Positions 15,868 through 24,465 of a stretch of 64,000 nucleotides of DNA are shown here, one piece after another (positions within the stretch are counted from its first letter, which is position 1; each line of letters begins with the position of its first letter). The DNA lies in contig JAWXBM010000001.1 in assembly GCA_034440115.1 (NCBI GenBank), forward strand, positions 29,452-93,451, given 5' to 3'. A program made the position numbers and the translations under genes. The notes beneath the pieces are model-generated. The model had not been told where the DNA came from. It searched no databases and worked only from the letters and a program-made list of their open reading frames with translations. The stretch is from JAWXBM01 sp034440115 (GTDB lineage: Bacteria > Pseudomonadota > Gammaproteobacteria > Xanthomonadales > SZUA-36).

Positions 15868-16352
15868 GGTCTGACCTCCGCGAGCTCTTCGCGCAGTTGT
15901 TTACGTGCCCGGTGCAAATAGACTTTCACTTGTGCCAGGCTCAGTTCCAGGGCATCGGCTACTTCCTCGTAGCTGTTCTGCTGCACATCCCGCAACACCA
16001 CCAGCGAGCGGTACGGCTCGCCCAGTTGATTGATCGAGCGCTGCAACCTTTGCCCCAATTCAAAATGTTCGGCCCCCTGTTGCGGCCCATCACCGGGAGC
16101 TTCCGCATGCCAATCACCCAATTCTTCGCTGGGTTTACGCCGCCGGATTCGATCCAGGCAACCATTGCGGGTGACTTTCATCAGCCAGGCCCGGGTTTTA
16201 TCCGGATCAATCGCATCCTGCTGGTGCCACAGCTTCATAAAGGACTCCTGGCAAACGTCTTCCGCCTCAGCGGCATCTTTGAGCAGATAGCGGGCCAGAG
16301 ACCATGCCTGATCCTGGTACTCCTCCACCCATTGCCGAAAGACTCTGCTCAT
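15864..16352 (-). CDS. ECF-type RNA polymerase sigma factor
   Basis: The 162-residue protein has sigma region 2 (DAAEAEDVCQESFMKLW, residues ~26-42, and the -10 recognition helix with TRAWLMKVTRNGCLDRIRRR) and region 4 (YRSLVVLRDVQQNSYEEVADAL then LAQVKVYLHRARKQLRE). It heads a four-gene minus-strand operon with its anti-sigma and two DUF4252 proteins, with 4-bp overlaps at each junction. On the minus strand upstream of the ATG there is GTAACC (16384-16389), 15 bp, then CGTTT (16364-16368), a possible self-regulated promoter, though it leaves a leader of only a few bases. Confidence 0.9.
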   Translation of the reverse strand: MSRVFRQWVEEYQDQAWSLARYLLKDAAEAEDVCQESFMKLWHQQDAIDPDKTRAWLMKVTRNGCLDRIRRRKPSEELGDWHAEAPGDGPQQGAEHFELGQRLQRSINQLGEPYRSLVVLRDVQQNSYEEVADALELSLAQVKVYLHRARKQLREELAEVRP

Positions 16353-16546
16353 TTGTAAAGCTTAAACGTGCGGCCAGCGGATTGGTTACAAATCTGCTCC
16401 AGAAAACGCGGCCACGCTCCATCCCACGACCAGCCGGGCCACAGCGACCAAAAGCATAAAATGCCGCGCTTTCGAGCTGAATTGTGGGGAAATTCCGGGC
16501 AATTCCGCAAAAATGCCGGTTTCCAAGCCGATAAATACGCTTTTCC

Positions 16547-16575
16547 CTTGAAACAGTTCACCGACAGCCCCAATT
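16547..16575 (+). promoter_or_regulatory. Sigma32-type heat-shock promoter for groESL
   Basis: CTTGAAA (16547-16553), a 14-bp spacer and CCCCAATT (16568-16575) match the heat-shock consensus CTTGAAA-N13/15-CCCCATnT almost perfectly, and point at groES. The predicted transcript start is near 16583, leaving a leader of about 180 nt that contains the 12-bp repeats at 16607-16650. Confidence 0.75.
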
Positions 16576-16606
16576 GGATTCACAGGCTGCATCGCCTGCC
16601 GGAACC

Positions 16607-16650
16607 CTGAGTTTCAAACTGAGTTTCAAACTGAGTTTCAAACTGAGTTC
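16607..16650. repeat. 12-bp tandem repeat in the groES leader
   Basis: CTGAGTTTCAAA is repeated three times without error (16607, 16619 and 16631) and is followed by a partial unit. It lies between the sigma32-type promoter and groES. Apart from these two elements I see nothing else in the 412-bp gap between the ECF sigma gene and groES. Confidence 0.85.
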
Positions 16651-16764
16651 CGGTCGAAAGTCAAAAGAAGTTTTAGGCGGGGGTGCAGACAAACACAAAT
16701 CTGACGGGTCAATCCGCCGGAATAATTGATTTAACTTTTACATTTGAAATTGGGAGATTCTGAA

Positions 16765-17055
16765 ATGAAACTTCGTCCTTTGCATGATCGCGTGATCGTC
16801 AAGCGCGTAGAGGAAGAAAAGCTGTCTGCAGGCGGCATCGTCATACCTGACAGCGCAACTGAGAAGCCCATCCGCGGCAAAGTCTTGTCAGTAGGCAATG
16901 GCAAGATTCTGGAAAACGGTGAGGTACGCAAACTGGATGTCAAGAAAGGTGACACGGTGTTGTTCGGTAAATACTCCGGCACCGAAGTCAAAGTGGATGG
17001 CGAGGAATTACTCGTTATGCGCGAAGACGACATCATGGCCGTTATCGAAGGCTGA
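16765..17055 (+). CDS. groES: Co-chaperonin GroES
   Basis: The 96-residue protein is a full-length GroES: MKLRPLHDRVIVKR at the start, the mobile loop EEEKLSAGGIVIPDSA that contacts GroEL, and the C-terminal VLFGKYSGTEVKVDGEELLVMREDDIMAVIE. It caps the GroEL ring during folding in the cytosol. GGGAG lies 9 nt before the ATG. It is followed 84 bp later by groEL in the usual operon. Confidence 0.98.
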   Translation: MKLRPLHDRVIVKRVEEEKLSAGGIVIPDSATEKPIRGKVLSVGNGKILENGEVRKLDVKKGDTVLFGKYSGTEVKVDGEELLVMREDDIMAVIEG

Positions 17056-17139
17056 ACCAGCCCCGAAACGCTGATCAACCCCTGAAACATTTGTCAGCGG
17101 AGCCACCGGCTTCGCATCACGAACTCGAGGAATAATTCA

Positions 17140-18786
<1,647 letters not shown>

Positions 18787-18935
18787 TCTGACTGGCCCTT
18801 TTTACCTGTGGCGGTGTTGCCGGCGCTTGCTTCACCAGTCATTACCATTAACGGTAACTCCTGGCTCGCAAGCTTCCGGTGCCTGGCCACAAACAAAAAT
18901 TGCTCACTCAGATCAACTCTGGATGAGCAGAAAAG

Positions 18936-18957
18936 CCCCGCCACCAGGCGGGGTTTT
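18936..18957 (+). terminator. Rho-independent terminator after groEL
   Basis: Stem CCCCGCC/GGCGGGG (18936-18942 and 18947-18953) with an ACCA loop is followed by TTTT. It is preceded by AAAA, so it could work in both directions. The rest of the 328-bp gap before the next gene shows only a small inverted repeat TTACC/GGTAA near 18842-18857. Confidence 0.88.
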
Positions 18958-19114
18958 CTCTTAGCGCTGCTTATTACCAATCTGTGGTAAATCGCAGCTC
19001 AAAAAGCAAACAGGCCTTTGCAGTAAAGGGTTGGTTATACTTGGTGTTCACCATTTATGCAGGCGATGGGGCTCTACGGGACCATTTCTCCGCCAAAAGC
19101 TCCACGAGGCTCAC

Positions 19115-19975
19115 TTGAGCAAACCAGAAAACAACCTGCCAAAGCAGACCGTCCTCCTGGTCGGTGGAGCCATGCGCAGTGGCACCACCGTCATACATCG
19201 TGCGCTTTGCACAGCAAGTAATTCCAACCCTTACATTTCCGAAAGCTGGTTCCTGCATGAACTCTTCATCCTCTTTGAGCGGAACATGCGGCGTTTTGAA
19301 GTACGGCACCAGGACCAGTTCGGCGAGCGGGCGGAGTTCGCCCGACTTATTAACCTCAATCTCAACTACTACGTCGAGATGGTGTCCGCCCGCTACGGTA
19401 ATCCTGCAGTGCTCATCTTCAAGCACCCCGAATTGACAGGCCATTTCATTACCATCAAGCAGCTTGCACCCGAGATGAAGTTTCTGGTCATCGTGCGCGA
19501 CCCTCGAGACGTAATCGCCAGCATCAAGGCCGTGAACGCCAGGCATGCCGAGACCGGTACCTGGAGCCCCCACGGGACTCTCAGCAGCATGAAACAGTTC
19601 TGCGAATACTATGCCTCCTATTACAACACCGTGTTTGCGCAACGCGCCGACTTTGGCTCAAACCTGATGTTCGTGCGCTACGAAGATGTGGTGAGTAATC
19701 CCGTGAAGACGTTTGCGCACATCAGCGCATTTTCCGGCGCTACCTATGCGGACGACGCGATGACAAAATTCACCGACGAACACGCGCAGGCCAAGAATTT
19801 CCAGAAAGACCTCAGGCTCAAGGACCCGTTGAGCGGCGCATACTGGTCCGAGATGTACACCAAGGATCTTTCCACTGAACGCATTGGTAGTTACGCGCAG
19901 TCTCTGGCCGCCAGCGACGTCGAGGAAATCCAGACCCGACTGAGCGGTTTCGGAAAATCGTTCCGCTATTGGTGA
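19115..19975 (+). CDS. PAPS-dependent sulfotransferase family protein
   Basis: The ~286-residue protein has the two cofactor motifs of sulfotransferases: the 5'-phosphosulfate loop GGAMRSGTTVIHRAL near residue 15 and the 3'-phosphate motif VRDPRDVIAS near residue 130. FKHPELTGH and VRYEDVVSNPVKTFAHIS also fit the Sulfotransfer_3 type. It would move sulfate from PAPS to an unknown hydroxyl or amino acceptor. There is no in-frame ATG before the cofactor loop; the TTG at 19115 has GAGG 6 nt upstream and is the best start, with a TTG at 19031 as the longer alternative. The gene is isolated, with no sugar or PAPS-synthesis genes beside it, which is compatible with transfer. Confidence 0.82.
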   Translation: MSKPENNLPKQTVLLVGGAMRSGTTVIHRALCTASNSNPYISESWFLHELFILFERNMRRFEVRHQDQFGERAEFARLINLNLNYYVEMVSARYGNPAVLIFKHPELTGHFITIKQLAPEMKFLVIVRDPRDVIASIKAVNARHAETGTWSPHGTLSSMKQFCEYYASYYNTVFAQRADFGSNLMFVRYEDVVSNPVKTFAHISAFSGATYADDAMTKFTDEHAQAKNFQKDLRLKDPLSGAYWSEMYTKDLSTERIGSYAQSLAASDVEEIQTRLSGFGKSFRYW

Positions 19976-20071
19976 TCCGTTATCGTTGAACTGGCGGGCT
20001 AGCGGATTGCCCGCTGCGCCCGGCAGTCATTTAAGTGTTGGCCGCATCCCTTGGTATGTTATTTTTGTTGG

Positions 20072-21088
20072 ATGAAAATCGAATCAAAATCACGCATCTT
20101 GCTGCTGCTGGCCCTTGCCATTTTTATTGGCGCGGGATTGTGGTTGTTCAACCGTGCTGCAGAATCTCCACCCCCTGATGGCGATGTTGCAAGCACAGAG
20201 TTGGAGCTTGAAAAATTGGCACCCCCGGACGAGGAAACAGGCCTGCTCGCTGAGGCGGATCTGCTGGATGCTATAGCCGCTTTGGCAATGCCAGCCGAAA
20301 AAAGCGCAACAGATTCTGCCCCCTTAACCGCCAGCCCGCAGCCTGATGTGCCCGCCACGCTTTCTGCAGAGCAAGTGGTGAATCGCCGGGAGATAGAAAC
20401 GCAGATTGAAGCGGCTTTTTCCGGCGACAACAACGAGGCCGTCGAGTTAGGTAGTTTTCTCAATCAATGCCGCTTGGTGCCACAAACCAAGGAACGGGTA
20501 GAACAGTCGATCGAGCGAGCGGCTCAGTCTTTCGCCGAAGGTAAACCACTGAAACAGTTCAGGCCGTCCAATACGATCCAGGAGTTCGATTCGCTCGAAT
20601 CCTTCGAACTTGAAAAGTGGAACTCCTTCTATCGCTGCGACGCCGCACGGGGGCTGATCAACGACGATTTCTGGGATCGCCTGGAGCGCGAAGCCGATGC
20701 AGGTAACCCGGTAGCCCGTTATCTGTTCGCCACCTTGCAGCCCAATTCCACCAACAGGTATTTGGGATTCGACCAATGGGATGAAGAACTGGAGCGGTAT
20801 GAGCAGTCCCGCAATTACACCTGGCGCAACATGGAAGATCGTGAGCCTTTGGGGCTGCTGGCCTATGCACAGGCCGGACGTTCTGGTTCGCGATTAACTT
20901 CGGGTGGCGCTTCAACCAATGTGGTGATGACCTTGGCGGCCGTTAAATGCGGACTCGCCACTGCCGAGCTGCTTGATCAGGTGGACCAGATGATAGAGAA
21001 CCTGAAGAGAATGGAAGTGACTCACCCCGGCGCTCTGGATCAACTCAACACCGCCTCAGATGAAGCCAAGCGAATGTTTTGCAAATAG
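20072..21088 (+). CDS. Membrane-anchored protein of unknown function
   Basis: This 338-residue protein has one N-terminal membrane segment (about residues 9-25) and a long acidic, proline-rich linker to residue ~110. The globular part has several short helices and three cysteines in the settings NQCRL, YRCDAARG and VKCGLA. The segment EADAGNPVARYLFA resembles a single Sel1-like helix, but no repeat array can be counted. The ATG follows a weak GTTGG. It lies next to the REP-like element at its 3' end. I do not recognise the family. Confidence 0.7.
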   Translation: MKIESKSRILLLLALAIFIGAGLWLFNRAAESPPPDGDVASTELELEKLAPPDEETGLLAEADLLDAIAALAMPAEKSATDSAPLTASPQPDVPATLSAEQVVNRREIETQIEAAFSGDNNEAVELGSFLNQCRLVPQTKERVEQSIERAAQSFAEGKPLKQFRPSNTIQEFDSLESFELEKWNSFYRCDAARGLINDDFWDRLEREADAGNPVARYLFATLQPNSTNRYLGFDQWDEELERYEQSRNYTWRNMEDREPLGLLAYAQAGRSGSRLTSGGASTNVVMTLAAVKCGLATAELLDQVDQMIENLKRMEVTHPGALDQLNTASDEAKRMFCK

Positions 21089-21108
21089 GGTTCAGGTCTG
21101 GGCTGCTC

Positions 21109-21230
21109 GGGGTCAGAGGATAATTGGGATAATTGGGGTCAGAGTAAAAACAGTTGCCAACCAAAATTTTGCTGTTTTCAATAAATGGTTTTTACTCTGA
21201 CCCCAATTATCCTCTGACCCCAATTATCGG
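21109..21230. repeat. REP-type inverted-repeat element 2
   Basis: Perfect 24-bp arms (21127-21150 and 21189-21212) with core AATTGGGGTCAGAGTAAAAA enclose a 38-bp loop. Each arm is extended outward by a second copy of GGGGTCAGAGGATAATTG or its complement, giving nested palindromes. The core matches element 1 (12843-12944) and the interior shares GCCAACCA. It fills the gap between the 338-residue protein and rdgC; its right edge lies inside the rdgC coding region. Confidence 0.82.
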
Positions 21231-22136
21231 CGCTTGTTTGGAAACAGCGGCGTACGCCCCGAGCTCCTTTGACAGGTCCTGCAAAATGCGTTTCAGGCTA
21301 CCAGTCATCAGTATAAAGTCCGCGTCCTGCCGGGCGATGGGATCCTCATCATCGGTGGTATCAACGGCTTCGCCTTCAAAGAATTTGAACTTACTGATGA
21401 CGCAATCGGTGCTCAAAACGAGCGCCAGGATACTGTCGTAACTCAGGCCCAGATGGGTGAGTTGCATACCCTCGGTCAGGTGATGGCGAATGCTGTCATC
21501 ATCCAGGTCCAGATCGCGCCAGGTGACGATGGACTTGTTGTCCAGCATGCCTTGCATACGACATTCACGACCCAGCTCAAAACGCGCTACCGGTCGGCCC
21601 ATAAAGACTTTGCTCAGCAGCTCCAACGGTGATTTTTCAAACGCCAGCGGCGAGCAATGCAGCCTACCGAGCGCCTTGCGCAAGTGATCGATAAACCATT
21701 CCGCTTGCGCTGGTGTAGCTGTTTCAATCCCCAGTATGTTTTCGTCTTGCAGATAAAAGCCGCGGATCCGGTCTGACTTCACCAACGATTTGGGCACCAG
21801 TTCGTCACGGGTCTGTTCCTTCAGGCGCCGCAACTCGCTGCGTGGCGGATCCTGTGACATGCGCTCGCGGTATTCAGCCACCCGCGCTTCCAGCGCTTCT
21901 TTGACGGCAGATGCCGGCAACACGCGGGTTTGGGTGCGTAGTTGCAACAGGTCAGCACCGGCCAGCCTGCGGCAGAATAGACCTGCAGCGTCATTGGTTG
22001 GGGCTTCCCAGCCACCACTCTTCTCCGAAAAAGCGCCACAAGGCACAAACGATTGCTCACCCAGACTCTGGCTGAGCTCTTCTTCGGTTTCCGGCCAGGG
22101 GCTGGCGGTACGATACAGGCGAATGTTGCGGAACAT
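21207..22136 (-). CDS. rdgC: Recombination-associated protein RdgC
   Basis: RdgC is a ring-shaped DNA-binding protein that modulates RecA-dependent recombination. The 309-residue protein starts MFRNIRLYR, close to the family MWFKNLxLYRL, and shows FVPCGAF, KSDRIRGFYLQDENILGIETAT and the ECRMQGMLDNKSIVTWRDLDL core. The ATG at 22136 is preferred over one three codons earlier. The C-terminus is odd: the last seven codons and the TAA (IIGVRG then stop) are encoded by the right arm of REP element 2, so the native end was replaced or extended. Confidence 0.93.
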   Translation of the reverse strand: MFRNIRLYRTASPWPETEEELSQSLGEQSFVPCGAFSEKSGGWEAPTNDAAGLFCRRLAGADLLQLRTQTRVLPASAVKEALEARVAEYRERMSQDPPRSELRRLKEQTRDELVPKSLVKSDRIRGFYLQDENILGIETATPAQAEWFIDHLRKALGRLHCSPLAFEKSPLELLSKVFMGRPVARFELGRECRMQGMLDNKSIVTWRDLDLDDDSIRHHLTEGMQLTHLGLSYDSILALVLSTDCVISKFKFFEGEAVDTTDDEDPIARQDADFILMTGSLKRILQDLSKELGAYAAVSKQAPIIGVRG

Positions 22137-22234
22137 GTTTCTCACTCGGGACGACGGACAGGCGGGGGATTATAGACGGCATGGCCAACCTTTTGGCGGG
22201 CCATTGTCGCTGGGCTCTGTCGAGCCGCTTGGGA

Positions 22235-22396
22235 TTATTTAAAAAACGCGAAATAAATCACATAGAACCAGGAAAACAGGCCGTGCACGATGGCCCAGCC
22301 TATGGACTGATTCACATTGAATGAAATAGCCATGGCCAGGGCTGAACCAAAGCCCACGCCCTGCCAACCCATTTGTTTGACGACTATCTGGCTCAT
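22235..22396 (-). CDS. 53-residue membrane protein with a strong ribosome site
   Basis: The frame starts at ATG 22396 with AGGAGT 8-9 nt upstream and ends in TAA at 22235. It encodes a short N-terminus MSQIVVKQMGW, a small-residue hydrophobic segment (about residues 14-25), a NVNQSIGW turn and a second hydrophobic aromatic segment to the end (HGLFSWFYVIYFAFF). It looks like a two-helix hairpin in the inner membrane. It sits between rdgC and the M1 peptidase gene, all on the same strand. Function unknown. Confidence 0.65.
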   Translation of the reverse strand: MSQIVVKQMGWQGVGFGSALAMAISFNVNQSIGWAIVHGLFSWFYVIYFAFFK

Positions 22397-22434
22397 AAAC
22401 GATGACTCCTGTGTGGCTGGTTGCGGTAATTGAT

Positions 22435-24382
22435 CTAACCGATCGATTTGGTGCTCAGCCCCAGCACCTTCTTGATCGCATCGCGAGTAACGGGATGATA
22501 CTGCGCCTGATTTTGCGCAAACAAGCTTTGCGCTAATGGCTGATCCTGACCATTCTTCACCAGCGCCTCGTATATCGGCTCCACCAAACGGGTGCGACCA
22601 TAACGCGACAAGTAGGCTTCCATGGCTGCATAGGCCGGTTGGTGGCGGCGCTTCGCCACCTGAATGAACCAGCTGCGGGTAATTTCTGCATTGCCGCTGG
22701 TGCTCAGACCCAAAGCAGCGTCCAGCCCCACCAATTGCCGCTCATTGAGGTCCGTCGGCAGAGCGTTGATAAATCGCACCATAACCTTGCGGGCTCCATT
22801 CGCTGGCAGGCAAGGCAGTGCTGGCGACCTCGCCCAATGCCCAGGCACGGGACAATTCACCAATGTCATCCAGGCCCGCAGAAACAGGGATTTGTGCTGT
22901 TTCAGGAATACCGGGTTGCTCCAGCCATTGCTCCAGCTCAGCCCTTGAATAAATGCCCGGGTGCTGTTGCAATAGATGCTCATCGATGTATTCCAGGAAC
23001 TGCTCGGTGGTAATGGCTTGCCAGGCAAAATGTTGGAAATAACCGGTCAGGTAAGCATCAAACAGCTCGCGGCCAAAACGTGCTTCCAACGTTTCCAGCA
23101 GCAACTGGCCTTTGCCGAATTCCAGGCCACCCTGGCCCACATCCGGATCACCGCTATCCATGCGCGGTGCCAACGCTTGCATTTCTATTTCGGTTTCCTG
23201 CAGTTGTTCCAGCAGGCTGAGATAAGTCAATACCCGCTCTTCATCAGCGCGCTCCTTGCCGAACAACCCTTCCATCAACCGCGTCTCGAGATACGAGGTC
23301 GTGCCTTCATTCAGCCAGATATCGCGCCAGGTGGCATTGCTGACCAGATTACCCGACCAGGAATGCGCCAGCTCGTGCGCGATCAGGGAGACCACGCTGC
23401 GATCCCCCGCCAGCACGCTGGGAGTGATAAAGGACAGGCGCGGATTTTCCATGCCGCCATAGGGAAAGCTCGGCGGCAAAATCAACAAATCGTAGCGACC
23501 CCACTCATAAGGCCCGTAATTCGCCTCGGCAACCAGCAACGTGTCTTCAGTATCGGCAAACTCCCAGGCGGCTCTTTCCAGCACCTCCGGCTCGGCATAA
23601 ACACCGGTACGCTCGCCAAAAGGTGAGAAGTACAGGTTGCCCACGGCCAGTGCCAGCAAGTAGGAAGGAATGGGCTGTGGCATGGAAAATTCATATTCAC
23701 CACCACGCGCTGCCTGCGAATCATTGTCGGCGCTCATCACAGCCAGCAGGTTCGGGGGGGTGTTAATGCGGGCTTGGTAGCTAAAGCGCACCGCAGGAGT
23801 GTCCTGCAGCGGCACCCAACTGCGCGCGTGGATGGCTTGCGATTGGGTGAACATGAAGGGCTGCTCGCCACCGGCGGTCATTTGCGGTTCCAGCCACATA
23901 ATCGCTGAGGGATTGGGGCCGGTGCGATAGCGCAATTGCAAGGTGAACTCTGCCACGGCGCGAAGCTCCGTTGGCAAGGCGATACGTATGGCTTCGCCCA
24001 GAACCGGCTGGGTTTCTCCCAGCACAAAGCTCCATACTTCCGGCGGCAACCCATCGCGTCGCAGGCTGACCGATTCGACCTGCAGGCCGCGACTATCCAG
24101 GATGATTTCATCGGCGGTTTTGTCCAGCCTCAACAGGTGTAAATCAGCCTGTCCTTGCAGTTGTTGCTGAGCAAAATCCACATTCAGGTCCAACACCAAA
24201 TGCTGCAGCCGGAACTGCCTATAATTGGCTTGGGTAAAATAATCGCGCGAAGGATCATAATCCGCCCCGCCCGGGCTCGCAGCTATGCCAGCCGGAGAAG
24301 ACGAAAGGAGGGCTGCAGGATCAGGCTCTGCAGGGCCGCAGGCCGTCAGGGCGAGGAGCGTCAGGAACAGAAAATAACGCAT
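22435..24382 (-). pseudogene. M1 family metallopeptidase lipoprotein with a one-base frameshift
   Basis: The protein starts with a lipoprotein leader ending LTAC at ATG 24382. The M1 domain is clear: GGMENP exopeptidase motif, zinc site HELAHSW with the third ligand in WLNEGTTSYLE, as in the leukotriene A4 hydrolase-type branch. The first frame stops at 22742 with unlike sequence, while from about 22790 the next frame continues the C-terminal helical domain (VMVRFINALPTDLNERQL, then LDAALGLSTSGNAEITRSW) to a stop at 22435. One extra base in the CC pair at 22785-22786 explains this; removing it gives a 648-residue protein. Real mutation or sequence error cannot be told apart here. The longer N-terminal frame to 24628 lies over glnE and is not coding. 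Confidence 0.85.
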
Positions 24383-24465
24383 GGGTAAAATCCAGTAATT
24401 CAGTAAAAGTACCTGGGGCAGGTTAAACGACTCGGTACGGGCGCACACGGCCTTATAATAAAACC

